A stretch of DNA of 64,000 bases from Carya illinoinensis (Eukaryota; Streptophyta; Magnoliopsida; Fagales; Juglandaceae): contig NC_056758.1 in the NCBI RefSeq assembly GCF_018687715.1, positions 33,141,467-33,205,466 on the forward strand. The letters run 5' to 3'. The position numbers were made by a program, and so were the translations under genes. Below, in pieces: positions 34,680 through 48,640 of the stretch. Position 1 is the stretch's first letter. Each line of letters opens with the position of its first letter. The notes beneath the pieces were generated by a model, which searched no databases, had not been told where the DNA came from, and saw nothing but the letters and a program-made list of their open reading frames with translations.

Positions 34680-36432
34680 AAAAGTAATATTTATAAGCGT
34701 GCAACTTTGAAATTAGTTCGGAAATAGAACATAATTTAATAATTTCTAAAAAAGAATTAAAGATTTTAATGTGAAGATTGTATTTTTCACATATGCTTAT
34801 TTTGAAAAATGAATTATTATAAATAAATTTATTTATAAAACTTAACATATCAATTTATTTTAAAAACATATAATAATATTACCAACAGATATTAAGCGTG
34901 TAAGTCTCTAATATTTTTTCTTTTATAAAAATATGAATCTTACTAAAAAATAATAATAATTTCTTGATGAAACCCACATTTTACAAAAATTTTCTCAAAA
35001 TTTATATACTCATGAAGGTTTGTATAAATAGGCACTTTTAACAATTTTTACAAAAAAGAATGAGGCCACCACAAATTATATATATGTAGATGAAATTTTA
35101 ATATTATAACTAATAATATTTATAAATTATTTTAAAACAACAAATGCAAATAGATATATTCAAAAATAAATCTACTCTTATCTATTGTTGGATTCTGATA
35201 AATTTTATTTTTTATTTAATAATTAAAGAAGTATTTATTTTATTAATGTTATAATTTTTTTTTCTAAAAAAAAAAGAAAGATTGTTTAAATGTATAAAAA
35301 CATGAAAGAAAATGTCGGACACATCTCGTGCTACACGGCTCTGTATTCAAACGCAAGTACTGTTTCATTAACTTTTTATGGAGTAGGTCGGACCCCCCTC
35401 TCAAAAACACTAGCAATGTGGGGAGTGGAGCTTGGTCTGTGGTTGAGTCCGTCGGTGACACTGTGCGCGTGTCCCTTGGTGCTCCAATAGTCACATGAGA
35501 TACACGCAACCCGACATTACAACGAAAGTTCCAGTGTTCGCTGGTGCCAATTTCTACACGCGCTGGCCTCACGTTAACGTTTGTCCCCCATATCCCAAAG
35601 CAAAATTTGTATGTAAGACGTGAATACGTTACTGTCGTTTATAAATATCCAGAATCTCTTGTTTTTAATGACTCGTATGGATATTTTATGCTTTTATAAG
35701 AGTAATTGATGAAGATCTAATATCTATGGACAACAAAAACATCACTCTTGTAACCACAATTGTCTTTTTAAGGAAATTCTTTAAAGCACGCTTTGATTGT
35801 TAAGTGTAATCAGCATATTATTTTTTAAGGAAGTTAATCGATATGCTCAATAAGAACACGATTCATATTATTTCATTTAGGACTTTTTTGGAAATAAACT
35901 TTATTTCAAAATTTACATCTTATCTCATATCCTTTTCAAACATAATTCAAATACAGAATATTCAAACTAATCATTACAATATTTTTAAATTTTTAAATAA
36001 AAAATAATTTTAATTTTTTTAAATCTTCAAATAAAAATTATATTATTACAATATTTTAATTTTATAATATTTGTTATTTAACTTTTTTCTCTCATTTTTC
36101 AAAATTTAAAAAATATTCAACTCAAATTATCTCATTAATATTCACAAACTATCTTAATTATTACTATTCATAAAATTTTCATATCATCTCACTCACCAAA
36201 TAAGCCCCTAGAGTACGATTTAGGTAGCTTTTAAAGTCATCCTGCCTAACTTTATTTATATGTTTACATTTCTTATCAGGCCTTTCCATTAGCACCTCAA
36301 ACAATCAATTAATTTGCAGATATGTTTGGTTTAAAAAATAAATAAATAAAACTTTTTAGAATTTATTTTCATTTACTTTCAACCCAAATGCTTTTAGAGT
36401 AATATTAAATACAATTTTAAATTATGCAAATG
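34680..36432. other. Intergenic region upstream of HMGR
   Basis: AT-rich DNA with no supported gene. It contains the distal HMGR promoter and the interspersed repeat at 35880-36215. Open frames near 35264-35572 lack any recognisable domain. Confidence 0.5.
35880..36215. repeat. AT-rich interspersed repeat, reverse copy
   Basis: It begins with ACTTTTTTGGAAATAAACTT and ends near CATCTCACTCACCAAATAAG. The interior, rich in AAATTTTTAAATAAAAAATA, mirrors 29855-30035 in reverse complement. Confidence 0.5.
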
Positions 36433-36437
36433 ATGTA

Positions 36438-36706
36438 TATTAAGATAACTTCAGAATCCAGTTCATCACAGAACTCTTCCAGTTTATGATTAGAAGCTTA
36501 TCTTCAATTTATTAAAATGTTATCTTTTCTTCAGTAACAGATTGTATTTATCTTTATCCTGTTCACATAACTTATCGTGTATATAGATAACTAGTGTATA
36601 TAGATAACTCTTGTAACAAACCTTATCTCTAAACATCTTTATATAGAGATCAATACAACAGAGTTAGTATTCTGGCCTTTTCTTCAAATCTGCTCAATAT
36701 TTTACA
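36438..36706 (+). repeat. 5' LTR of the 36-41 kb Copia element
   Basis: 269 bp, ending CTCAATATTTTACA. It holds a 17-bp tandem duplication (GTGTATATAGATAACT repeated), also present in the other LTR. TTTATATAGAG near 36638-36648 is the probable TATA box. Confidence 0.92.
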
Positions 36707-36718
36707 TGGCATCAGAGC
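36707..36718 (+). other. Primer binding site
   Basis: TGGCATCAGAGC directly abuts the LTR and is complementary to initiator tRNA-Met with one mismatch. It doubles as the first coding bases of gag. Confidence 0.85.
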
Positions 36719-39700
36719 CCACAGGTTCACACCACTCATCTATGGCTGAATCACCAACTGCTTCCGTAAACTCCTTTCCCATTCCAAATATTGCTCATCT
36801 TGTTTCTACCAAACTTGATGACAATAACTATCTAATATGGGTCTGCCAGTTTCTTCCTATTTTGCATACCAATGGTTTCTTGAGCATTGTAGATGGCTCT
36901 GAACCTTGTCCATCACAATATCTAAAAACCTCAGATTAGAAGGATCCAATTGTCAACCATGCATACACCATCTGGAATGAAAGGATCAATATATCCCAAG
37001 CTGGATTATCTCAACACTTTTTCTGAGAAAGTGGTATCTACTGTCTATGGTCTCAACACCTCACATCAGGTGTGGATTGCACTGGCCAACAGATTTGCAT
37101 CACCCTCCAAGTCTCGCATTAATCACCTATGTCGCCAGCTGCAAAATCTATGCCAAGGTAACAAGAGCTGCTCTGACTTTCTTCATGCAGCCAAGACCCT
37201 TGCTGATCAACTGGCTTTAGTTGGAACGCCAGTAGGAGATGATGATCTCATCTCTTATGTTGTGGGAGGCCTTAACCCGCAATACACTCCTCTTATGACT
37301 ATTATCTCATTTGCCACACGGGATAGATCTTTATCCATTGAGGAATTCCAATCAGAGTTGCTCAATTTTGAACAACTCTTGGAACATCAAGCTGCAGACT
37401 TGGATAGCAGCAATTCTGTTGCTTTTTATGTTCACAGGCCCTCAAATCAAAAGAATAAATTTAGTGGAAATCAGGGCACTCCTTTCAAGAACTCTAGTGC
37501 ACAAAAATCATTCAAAAAGAACTATCACACTGGAGGTTATTCAAATCCAGGTAAAAACACTTCTACCTACACAGACCAGAAATTCTCTAATCGATTCCCT
37601 TGTCAAATCTGTGGCAAAAATAACCACCAAGCTTTAGATTGTTTCCATCGAATGGATTATGCCTTTCAAGGCAGACATCCACCTAAGAAATTAGCTGCAA
37701 TAGTTGCTCAAACCAATGCACTTCAAGAGGAGGAAGAATGGCTGGCTGACAGTGGAGCTAATAGTCATATCTCGGCTTCATTGGAGAATCTCACCATGCA
37801 GCAGCCTTACAAAGGGAATGATCAAGTTGCTGTTGGAAATGGTAGTGGACTCAACATAACTCATACAGGCACCTCTGCTTTTAAAACCAGAAACTCCTTA
37901 CTTCATCTTAAAAATATTCTACATTGCCCCGATGCTTCAACCAACCTACTTTCCATACAAAAATTCTGTCAAGATAATAACTGCTGGTTTAAACTAACAG
38001 ATACCTATTTTCTTGTCAAGGACAATGTCACAGGGGAGATTCTACTGCAAGGACCCAATGAGAATGGTCTATATCTAGTGAGATTGAAGCAACAATTTTT
38101 CAAGAATAAAGAAAGAAGTCATGTAGCCTTTGTTGGAGCTCAAACTACCTCAGCAATTTGGCATAAAAGACTAGGACATCTTCATGATCAAATCCTCCAG
38201 AAAATAACCACAACTCATCATCTGCCTGTGTCTCAAGCCAATATAGAATCCACATTATGTAGTTCATGCCAAATAAGTAAAAGTACAGCATTTACCCTTT
38301 TCAATGTCAACTCATGTGACAAACTCACCATTAGAGTTGGTTCACAATGATATTTGGACCTCACCAATTATGTCAATAAATGAATTCAAGTATTATGTTG
38401 TGTTTGTGGATGACTACTCGAGATATACCTGGTTGTTTCATTTGAAATTAAAATCAGATTTCTTTATCTATTTTGCTAAGTTTAAATGTCTCATTGAGAA
38501 CCAATTTTCAACTAAAATTCGCCAACTTCAGACTGATGGAGGAGAAGAATACTTATCTCATAAGTTTACTGAGTTTCTGTCTTCTCATGGTATTCATCAT
38601 AGAATATCACGTCCATATATACCTCAGCAAAATGGTGTTGCCAAGAGAAAATATAGACACATTATTGAAACAAGTCTCACTCTCTTAGATCAATCAAAAC
38701 TTCCTACAAGTTACTGGGCTGAAGCTTGTCAAACTGCTGTTTATCTAATAAACAAATTGCCTTCTTCATCCATCAAATTCTCCATTCCATATACCAAATT
38801 AATCTAGATTACACACACTTGAGAGCTTTTGGTTGTGCCTGTTACCTTTATCTCAGATCATATACCAAGCATAAACATGAATTTCGTATCAAGCAATGCA
38901 TTTTCCTTGGCTACAGCTCCAGTTACAAAGGATATAGGTGCCTTGATCCAACTTCACACAAGATGTTCATCTCAATACATGTGATATTTGATGAACAACT
39001 GTTTCCCTCACTGGACAAGACCATCTCTGGATCTCCTACCAGTAGCAATTCTCCTCAAGGTACATTTCTTGTTAATGACTCTCAATTTCCTATTAATCAT
39101 GCTATTGATAATCCTTCTGTTGTCACTACAAATGATAGCACCTCAAGTCATTCACCAAGGAATACTTCCCATATCAATATCCTCTCTGTACTGTCTGACT
39201 AACAATCTCAATCTGCACCACATGCTTCATCATCAACAAATACCACCTCTCTAGACCAAATCCTACCTCCTGAACAACCACCATCTCATATAGTCACTAG
39301 GTCCCAAACTGGGAATTCCAAACCTAAAGCCTTTCCAGATTTTCAGTTATATTATTCAACCAAGCATCCTTTAAAGGCCCTTACTGCAGTCTCATTACCA
39401 AGTGAGCCCACTACTTTTCTTCAGGTTTCTTCAAATTCCCTTTGGATGGCTGCTATGGAGAGTGAATTCAATGCCTTGTTGGAGAACAAGACTTGGTCTC
39501 TTTGTCCACGACCACCCAATAGAAACATCATTAGCAACAAATGGGTTTACAAACTGAAAACCAAATCTGATGGGACCATAGACAGGTACAAGGCAAGACT
39601 AGTTGCTAAAGGATTTGAGCAAAGAGATGGAGTTGATTTTACATAAACTTTCAGCCCTGTTATCAAACCAGCCACTATTAGACTTCTCTTGGCAGTAGCT

Positions 39701-40458
39701 TTTTAGTTCAAGTGGCCACTTAAATAACTGGATGTTTCAAATGCATTTTTACATGGGCAACTTGCTGAGGAAGTATACATGGAGCAACCAAAGGGTTTTG
39801 TAGATCCTAATTATCCACATCATGTGTGCAGACTTCACAAGGCTCTCTATGGTCTAAAACAGTCTCCAAGAGCCTGGTTTCACAAGTTGTCTCAAGCTTT
39901 GTTAGCTCTCGGGTTCACAGCTTACCTGGTGGACACTTCCCTTTTCATGTTGCGCAAACCACCAATTCATTTATTTGTATTAGTTTATGTCGATGACATT
40001 ATTGTCACAGGCACCCATCTGACTCATGTCAATCAACTTATTCATAATTTGCAGCTTGAGTTCAAGTTGAAAGATCTTGGAAATCTCTCCTACTTTTTAG
40101 GTATACATGTACATAGGACTGATCAAGGTCTCTACCTAAATCAATCCAAGTACATTGTAGACCTTCTGCATCGAGTTGGTATGGTTGGAGCCAAACCTTA
40201 TGTAGCACCTTGCACTTCAGGTAAGAGATTGACAAAATTTGATGGTGATCCCCTTGAGGATATCTCCCTTTACAGACATATTGTCAGGTCACTACAATAT
40301 TGCACACTTACTAGGCCTAACATTGCCTTCATAGTGAATCAACTCTGTCAATTCTTGCACTGCCCCACAACAGCTCACTTCACTGCAGCAAAGAGGGTTC
40401 TCAGATACTTAAAAGGTACAGTAGATCATGGTTTATGGTTTACTCCTAGTCCTTTGAC

Positions 40459-40541
40459 TCTCCAAGCTTACTGTGATTCAAATTGGGCTGGGGATCCTAT
40501 TGATCGAAGGTCTCCAAGCTTACTGTGATTCAAATTGGGCT
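40459..40541 (+). repeat. 52-bp tandem duplication in RNase H
   Basis: TCTCCAAGCTTACTGTGATT and following (at 40459) recurs at 40511. Because 52 is not a multiple of three, the duplication itself shifts the RNase H frame after the [13 protein letters not shown] motif. Confidence 0.85.
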
Positions 40542-40950
40542 TGGGATTTTTCTTGGCAATTGTCTGATCTCTTGGCAATCTAAGAAGCAACCAACTGTCT
40601 CACGGTTTAGTATTGAGTCAGAATATCGTTCAATGGCTATTACTATAGCAGAATTATATTGGTTAAGAATGCTCTTCAAAGAGCTTCAACTACCACTTTC
40701 TTCCCCACCAGTGCTCTGGTGTGACAACTTGGGAGTTATTTCACTTGTTTCCAATCCTATCTTTCATGCAAAGACAAAACATATTGAAATTGACTATCAT
40801 TTCATTAGAGAGAAAATTTTGCATAAGGATATTGAACTCCAGTAGATCTCCACAGCTGATCAATGTGCAGACATCTTCACCAAAGGCCTAGCATCTGCTC
40901 GATTCTTATTTCTCAAAGACAAACTCATGATCACTCCACTTCCCATGAGT

Positions 40951-40961
40951 TTGAGAGGGGC
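40951..40961 (+). other. Polypurine tract
   Basis: TTGAGAGGGGC immediately precedes the 3' LTR and serves as plus-strand primer site. The pol frame reads through it. Confidence 0.75.
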
Positions 40962-41230
40962 TGTTAAGATAACTTCATAATCCAGTTCATCATAAGACTC
41001 TTCCAGTTTATGATTAGAAGCTTATCTTCAGTTTATTAAAATGTTATCTTTCTCTTCAATAACAAATTGTATTATCTTTATCTTGTTCGCATAACTTATC
41101 GTGTATATAGATAACTAGTGTATATAGATAACTCTTGTAACAAACCTTATCTGTAAACATCTTTATATAGAGATCAATACAACAGAGTCAGTATTCTAGT
41201 ATTTTCTTCAAATATGCTCAATATTTTACA
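40962..41230 (+). repeat. 3' LTR of the 36-41 kb Copia element
   Basis: 269 bp, TGTTAAGATAAC to ATATTTTACA, matching 36438-36706. Confidence 0.92.
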
Positions 41231-42089
41231 ATATATAGTCGCTTTAAAAAAGAGTAAAATTTATTATTAAAAAATTAATTTTATTTTCATATAAATTTCA
41301 TATTTATTTATTTTTTTAAAATAATTGTACAGTATTTACATACTCATAATTGTAAATATCATTTGTCATGCCATTAATTCATTAAGCATCAAAACAATTT
41401 TTCATCTCAAGAAAAAGAATTCCTTCTCTCAACAATTGTGACAATAGAGAAATTAGCATCCAAAAGTCCAATTTAACTTTAGTACTCATGATATTATGAA
41501 ACATTTTAAAGAAAATTTGGAGGACAAAAGTCCAATTAAGCATTCGCACCTACCAACTTTTTCTTATTCTATCTGCAGGAGCTTAGCGAATAATAATAAT
41601 AATTAGGAGAATCACAAAACAACAAACGGGACTTGCTTGATCATCATTAAAGATTGATTTTTGTATCATGACAAGGCTAGTACTTAAGTTATACAATTAG
41701 GGCCTACTTGAGTTGCGGTGAGAGGTTTAAAAAATATAATAAAATAGTCTAAATTGTTTAAATAAAAAAATTTATCAATTTAATAATTTCATATCAAAGT
41801 AATTTTAAATTTACAAAAAAAAAATAAAAAAATCACATTTCAACAAAAATGATGCTTTTTGTTATAAGCACTCCAAAAAAAGTAATTCATATTTTACTGT
41901 ATTATGTATATATAAAATGACTCTATAATAACAAAATAATCCTCAAAAGCACTAAAATTATTTTTTAATTTATTTTTAAATAAATTTAATATATTGAAAA
42001 ATAATTTAAACATACAATTTTAAATAATAAATAATTTTTAAATAATATAGCTTATTACGATTAAACTCTAAACTCAAAGCCTCAAAAAC

Positions 42090-43390
42090 GACATCAAGCA
42101 TAATGGAATGCATGTTGACAGGTGGCCACACGCGTACGGACAAGTTGATCCCGGCCATGCATATTAATTATAGATTATTCCTCCAATAATTAATGATTTT
42201 ATTTTCTTCTTTTGCAAGAAAATATTTGGAATATATATATATATATACACATACATGCACACATATTAGAGCATTATTATTAGATTATGCATATATAAAT
42301 GACACTTTTGATAAATATAAGATGAATTTAAATTTTAATTATTCTATTTATATTAGTCTCTATATTAGAATAGCTATTTTTTATTATTTAACAACAAAAT
42401 ACTATAAAATGAATTTGACTTTGACTATTTATATCAAATCTCCACATTAAATATCAATTTATTTATTATATAATAATGACTAATTAATAATTTAAAAAAT
42501 AATTAATTTTTTTAATTATTAATTTATTTTATTTTATCATATTTTACTGTTCTACCTATTATATTTTATTAATAATATTTATTTTACCATTTTATCATAT
42601 TTTTTCAGATTTTATTCTACCTAAAATCCTTTTTCTGAGTTTGGTAGCTTTCCGTGAGACGTTACAACTAATCAAAATCAAGAGAGAGAGTTATAAAAAT
42701 AATAAAATAAAGATTTGGTTACTGAATAGTAACTATCAAATTTACTTTTTTCTTTACATATATTGTAGTTCAAAGTTAAGATATTTGATTATGAATAATC
42801 TATTCTAACGACTTTTATCTGGCTGAAAAAATAGCTTTATTTTTGCAGCCGGTGAGAATGCTCTTATTCTATCGATCGGGATCATGATTTTATGAGAATT
42901 GATATATTTTTTTTATCTCCATCTTAAATTAATTTGGTATCCCTAATTAAATATATATATATATATATATAACACTAATTAAACTAGTTTCAGGTAGGTT
43001 TGTTCAAACCCACGAGTTTTCAAGTCCGTCCTTCAAACCGTACGGTCCTAGTCGTGGTCGTTTAATGCAACTTTACCTGACTTAATTAAAAAAGATTTAA
43101 GTCAGTAAATGGGAATCCATAGACAAAAATGCATTCATTTTTATCTTTGAATTATATGGTTGGACTGGCAATATTAGCAAAGCAAGAAAAACGTGGGGTC
43201 GGAAGTCATGACTGAGAAAGAAAGAAGTCTTCCTGGCATTAAGTCCTTAACCCTACACTGGTTGTTTCTTATTTTTGTTAAATCCAAAGTTGGTCTACTT
43301 TTGGGAGCACTCCCGCAGATCAATCACTGAGAGATGGAGTAGTACAACTTCATGCATACAGAGCATTAATGACGAAGATGATGAAGACGA
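42090..43390 (+). repeat. Module copy M1
   Basis: One of four copies of a roughly 0.8-1.3-kb module running from AATGGAATGCATGTTG through TTCCTTTTGGGAGCA-like text to GATCAATCACTG and an ATGGAG. This copy has a TAG in place of the AAG codon after ATGGAG. Confidence 0.7.
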
Positions 43391-43737
43391 CGACTACTGC
43401 TAAAATCCCTACATAATGTGTTGCACGTTTGCATCCCGGCCCCAACAATTAAAGTTTCAGTCACAGATAACTGCATACAGGCAATATGTTTTTAAATAAA
43501 TGATAAAAAAAATTATGATAAATTAATGACATTTCGTATCATTGTTTTATAATTTATTTTATCTTTTTAAGGAGCTCCTAATAACTAATTACAATAGAGA
43601 TGTAAAATAAATTATTAAAATAGTTGTATATTAATCCTCAGTCGGATGAAAATACCACTAAACTACTGCTGTAGTACTACTCCAATTCTTGAATGGTGTT
43701 ACTAATCCCCAAAGTACCAAACTCTGAATCTATTAGC

Positions 43738-45140
43738 AATATGTACAAAATCATTGCTAATAGATTGAAAAGAGTGTTGCCTGAAGTAATTTTTTGAAAT
43801 CAAAGTGCATTTGTATCTGAGAAGCTAATTTCTGATAACATAATCGTAATCTATGGTTGTGTTTGAATAGTAAGGAGTGTTGTGAATAGTAATGAATAGA
43901 GATTGAGTGGGTTAGTAGGTCCCATTAAGAATAGTTTGAAGTGTTTAGATGTATAAAGTATGTTGAGTTTTTTACTTTTGAATAGAAAGTTAGAAAGGTT
44001 GTGGGTCCTATCAATAATTGATTTTATTAGTAATGATGGTTAAATAATGATTTTATTTATATGTTGTAATAATAAACATAATTATTGTGAGAAATAATTT
44101 CCAACACTTTTAAAAATGAATTTTGTACATTATTTTTTTCAACAAAATTTATTTAATTTAAAATTGGTAAAATTGTAAATGGCTAACAAATATTCCTTCA
44201 ATATTCTCGTACCCCTATTTTGTTCCAAACTTTAGGTATATATTATGATGACAACAGACAAGTTGAGTTATAATGAATTTCACATATTTTTCACTCAAAA
44301 ATTTATTTAATTCATAATTTCTAATTTATAATAAATATTTTAAATTATAAAAACAAGTGTGCTCTTTTAAAATTCTTGAGAAACGAAACTACATATTTTC
44401 AATAGAGTTTTGCTACGTATAAGTACAGTCGCGCATTAATTTGTATACCAATACTGATTTATTCATACTTAAAATTTAAATTAATACTGTTTTCAATGAA
44501 ATTTACTTTTTGACCAATTACATTATAGTAGTGTACAAATTAATATATAATTATGCTTGCAATTATATTTTTCCTTTTCAATAACAAGACATGTATTGCT
44601 AGTGTGGAGAATTAAAAATAAATAAATTTTCTCATGCTCTCCCATTATCAAGAATTGTACCGCAAACCAGAGGGAGAAAGAAGGTTGTTGGGCGGCAGTG
44701 ATGGATAGGTGGGTCCCATAAATAGTTCAAATTCAAATGAGGGAATTGAGATGAGTTTATGTGAAAAGAGTCTGAGGTGTTTGGGTGTGAAAAAAGTCTT
44801 ATCCGTACGAAGTCATCTGAGAACACTTGAAATGACTCAACACTCAAATCCAGCCTTACACTCAATAAAATTAAAAAAAGTTGGAAAAGAATAGAGTATG
44901 ACCATCAAGTTAGATATTTCAAAAGCATATAATAGAGTAGAATGGTTATATTTGGAAAGAGTCCTACAAAAGTCGGGAAGTTGGTGACCTTAAACATATA
45001 TCATGTATCTTCAGTGAGGTATTCAATGTTAGTGAATAACTAATTAAGTGAAATAATTTGTCCTACAAGCTTGAGATTCGGACAAAGAGATTTATTGTCT
45101 CCTTATCTTTTTTCTCTCATGCGTAGAGAGGTTTAGGCTT
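43738..45140 (+). pseudogene. LINE reverse transcriptase relic in copy 1
   Basis: MYKIIANRLKRVLPEVI, QSAFVSEKLISDN, then after a roughly 1-kb insertion MTIKLDISKAYNRVEWLYL-like text and GLRQGDL-like CTTGAGATTCGGACAAAGAG encode a decayed L1 RT on the + strand. The same relic occurs in copy 2, so it predates the duplication. Confidence 0.65.
43862..44847. repeat. Insertion unique to copy 1
   Basis: About 1 kb separates two LINE blocks that are contiguous in copy 2. Both ends carry TTTGAATAG/TTTGGGTG and GGTCCCAT motifs (43917-43924; 44713-44720). No clear target duplication; element type unknown. Confidence 0.45.
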
Positions 45141-45289
45141 CTTGCAGGACAAATTATGTCAACTATTAAAAAGTTTAGGAATTATGTCAACTATGTAGGA
45201 AAAAAAAATTTAGTCGAGTAGATTTAAAATTATCACGAATGACCAATATTAGGATTAGTAACTTAGAATAAAATTCACAAATAGAATAA

Positions 45290-46030
45290 GCAATGATAAT
45301 GGAATGCATGTTGAAAGCTGGTGGCCAGACACAGACAAGTTGATCCCCAATAGATTATTATGATTTTGCTTTCTTCTTTTTCAAGAAAACATCAGGCCAG
45401 AATGTATATATACATATTACTCTACTGAGATGATTTCATGAAAATTAATATTTTTTTTGATAAATACTATTTTCCATCTTAACTATCAATATCTCTAATT
45501 ATATTTATTATATGTCGCATTTTAAGTAATTTCCATTTAAGTATTTGCTAAATAAAATTATTTAAAATTATGTATCGCATTAAAAAAAAATATGATTAAA
45601 ATGAAAAGTATTATTAATTTTTAAGTATATATATAACTAAACTAGTTTCAGGTTTTAACAACATACGGTCATGCAGGTTCTGGTCTTGGTCTTTTGATGC
45701 AATTTTATAATTAAAAAAGATTTGGGAGTCTGTAAATAGGAAGTCAGGGTCAAAAAAGATGTGCATGCATTATTAATATTTATCCCTATATTTGATTTTG
45801 GACAAACATTAATAACAAACATGAAAAATGAGATCACGATGAAATTGACCGAGAAAGAGAGCAGCAGTACTCTTCCACTAAACCCTATATTAATGGTTGT
45901 TCTTATTTTTGTTAAATCCAAAGTTGGTTTCCTTTTGGGAGCATTCGCACAGATCAATCACTGTGAGATGGAGAAGTACAACTGCATGCATTATGCATAT
46001 ATGCAGAGCAGTGACAAAGATGATGAATGT
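45290..46030 (+). repeat. Module copy M2
   Basis: Second module copy. It ends with CAGATCAATCACTGTGAG followed by an ATG GAG AAG TAC AAC TGC start-like context. It preserves the empty CACTA site (45876-45880) used by the Copia element in M4. Confidence 0.7.
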
Positions 46031-46202
46031 TAGATTATATTACTTCAAAAGGGTTTTTAAAATAAATATACTTATTTTCTTTATATATATATCGTATCTT
46101 GCATATATGTTGATGGAGTGTCAACTCATTGAAATTGGAATTATATGAAGAAGGAAATATTAGTCCTATATTGATCAAATAAAGTGAAAACAATTAATTT
46201 AT

Positions 46203-46403
46203 ATTGAATTCTTCTCATTAATTATAGTATTGTACATCTTAAATTAAAGGAGAAGAGAGAGCTACATAAGTATTGAATCCTTCTCATTACAGTATTGTGC
46301 GTCCTGAATTGAAGGCGAAAAGAGAGCTAAAATGATATTGAATTCTTCTCATTACAATAATATTGTACGTCTTAAATTGAAGGAGAAGAGAGAGCTACAT
46401 AAG
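46203..46403. repeat. Three-unit tandem repeat, 65-69 bp units
   Basis: Units at 46203, 46272 and 46337 share ATTGAATTCTTCTCATTA, TATTGTACGTCTTAAATTGA and GAGAAGAGAGAGCTACATAA with substitutions. Intergenic. Confidence 0.85.
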
Positions 46404-47112
46404 CCACCTGCAACACGCGGGCAAGGGCAATGGACGGGCTTAGCATGTACGCATCATCGCAATGAGCTCTACATTTATTTTGAAAATATATATTGAGCGT
46501 CATCTACACCTATTGCATGATAGAAAACTAGCCATTTTTTAAGTAGGTTATTATTATCAGTAATAATATACAAATTACTTATAATTATCAGTATTAATGA
46601 TGCAAATTATTATTAGTAATAAGTGGATTATTTGATAACCATTATGAATGATTTGTTAATACACAAAGATTTTCAATCAAAGTTGCATCACTTCCAATTG
46701 CCATCCAGAGCTTGTAAGAAAATAAGTAATGAACTTGCATATTTCTCTACATAATTAACTTTTTGTAACATATATAGCATGGTCAGTAACGATGCTAGGA
46801 TTGAAATTTAGGAATGCATATAATATACTACCAATCAAATTAGTGAAATGCATAAAATAGTACGTAAAAGTAGCTACACATAGAATTTTTTTAAAAGTAT
46901 TTAACTTGGCCTCCTAAATTTCAATCCTAGCACCATTACTAACCGGAATGGATGACAACCTTTTGTTCTTGAACAAAAAATTATATAATTTATGGCAACA
47001 GCTGTGAAAGTCATATATATGGACTCATTTACTGATTCAATTTTTGGAAATATATATCAAGCAAAAATGTGAAACTTTCCTGTATATATGAATTATACTT
47101 ATTTTGCAGTAT

Positions 47113-47485
47113 GCTAGAGAATTATAACAATTGTAACAGTATGCTAGAGAATCCACCATAAATGGAAAAGAACACTCTGATCTTCGAGGGATCAGGAACC
47201 TCCAAAAGAATTCTTATTAGCTTTTTCAATGAATCTGTACAAATGAAGGCTTTCAGTATTTATAGACAATCCCGTCTGTTAATGGCAGTTGAATATTAAG
47301 GGTATTATAGTAATCTTCTATGAGTAAGTGAGGATACAATAGTACATCTAACCCTTAAGTAACGCGTGACTAATACATGATCAATTTACAGTCACCAACT
47401 CCCCTGCAATACACTCGATATCCTCCTTTCCAGAATCTGCATTCATCCTTCTTCTATCTGCTGAATTCACCATAACATTAGTTTT
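47113..47485 (-). mobile_element. Possible solo LTR inserted in CCR-like intron 1 relic
   Basis: Copy 2 lacks this 370-bp segment (compare 63313-63330). On the minus strand it runs TGTTATGGTGAATTCAGC to CTCTAGCA, has a TATA-like CTATAAATACTGAAAG and short repeats at its end (AGTATGCTAGAGAAT twice), all usual for a Copia LTR. I could not find a target duplication. Confidence 0.45.
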
Positions 47486-48504
47486 TTTTTAGGGTTCTTT
47501 GATGGGATGAACACTTTGGAAATACTGTGCAGGAGATGCGAAGTATGCTCATTGGGGTGCATTTGAGAAGGCATCCGAAAAAGACTATTTAAGGCAGACT
47601 TGTTGGATTAGAACTGACTCGCTCCAAAACGAGTAGTATAAAGACTATCTTAAGTACAAGAGAATATCGTGTAATAATTAGAAATAAATTCTTAAATTGT
47701 CTCCTCATGAAAAGTGCTTAGAAATTAAACTCATGTAAAATGTAAAAATATTTACAATGAGAAAATAAAAATCAAAAGTGGTTGTATGTACGATAAATGA
47801 GATGAAGATTTTTAAAGTAGCGTAATACAACTAAAATGATAATATAAAAAGATATGAAAAAATGATTAAGGTTTCAAGAATCCATATAATAATTTAGAAT
47901 ATTATCTCCGATCAATCTACTTCAATTAGACTAGAAAGTCAATTCTGTCTAACTGGAAAATTTAACAGTTAAGACCAATAAAATTATTCACTAAAGATTA
48001 CACATGAACAATTGATGGTTAGAATATTTACAATCCCATTCAAAAATCACAGAGTTTTTTAAGCATTCAATATATTCAAAAATCACAATAAATTAAGATA
48101 AATATATAGATAATCAAAGTATCTAATAATAAATTATTCAATCGATTAAGCTCATAATATAAACTCTATTGTTGATCCGAAATAATGTCTAAATCATTAG
48201 ATTTCAACTCTAATCTTAGTATAATGCAAAAAAAGTAAATAGTATCAAATTAAACAAACATAAATTTAAATGCAATAAAAGTAAATGATATCAATTAAAC
48301 ATACAGAAATTTAAATAAAAACTTAAAATTGTAAGAAAAATAAATAACATCAAATTAAATAAAAATTGAAATTAAAATAATCTGAAAAGAAAGAATAAGG
48401 CGGAGGAGGAAGACAGGCAGCAACAGTTAGAAACCGCGCTGCCCAGCTCGCTCTCCCACCTGTGTTCTCTCCAGAACTAAAACTAATAATACTAAAATCA
48501 ACAC

Positions 48505-48605
48505 AAAAAAATATCTCTCAAAAACTGCAACAATGGCTGCCCCACCTCCAAAAGTGAGGTCTGGGTTCGATCCTCTCCCCAAATTTTTATATAAAAAAAA
48601 AACTT

Positions 48606-48636
<31 letters not shown>

Positions 48637-48640
48637 CAGA
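48505..48640 (+). repeat. tRNA-derived SINE fragment with (TAA)n tail
   Basis: GTGAGGTCTGGGTTCGATCC contains a good pol III B-box (GGTTCGATCC), followed by CTCTCCCC, an A-run and TAA repeats (48606-48635). This 3' layout is that of a plant SINE. The A-box region is not convincing, so it is truncated or decayed. Confidence 0.5.

Larger units (their letters stand above)
36706..40980 (+). pseudogene. Gag-pol remnant of the 36-41 kb Copia element
   Basis: The ATG spans the LTR/PBS junction and encodes MASEPTGSHHSS. Gag breaks at about 36940-36960, resumes with EKVVSTVYGLNTSHQVW, and reaches a CCHC knuckle (CQICGKNNHQALDC). Protease has WLADSGANSHISA. Integrase has WHKRLGHLHDQIL, VFVDDYSRYTW, LQTDGGEEYLS and PQQNGVAKRKY (the usual Glu of VERK is changed to K). 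RT has [19 protein letters not shown] then a stop, [12 protein letters not shown] and YVDDIIVTG. RNase H is disrupted by a 52-bp tandem duplication. The frame would run through the polypurine tract into the 3' LTR and stop at 40980. Confidence 0.9.
36438..41230 (+). mobile_element. Ty1/copia element with short LTRs, decayed
   Basis: Two 269-bp LTRs (36438-36706, 40962-41230) differ at roughly 20 sites by eye, so the insertion is old. Flanks ATGTA and ATATA are a target duplication with one mismatch. The left LTR starts TA where the right has TG. Gag, protease, integrase, RT and RNase H are recognisable in that order on the + strand but cut by many stops and frameshifts. Short LTRs and a 4.8-kb length suit a compact Copia lineage such as Ale/Retrofit, which is inference. 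Confidence 0.92.
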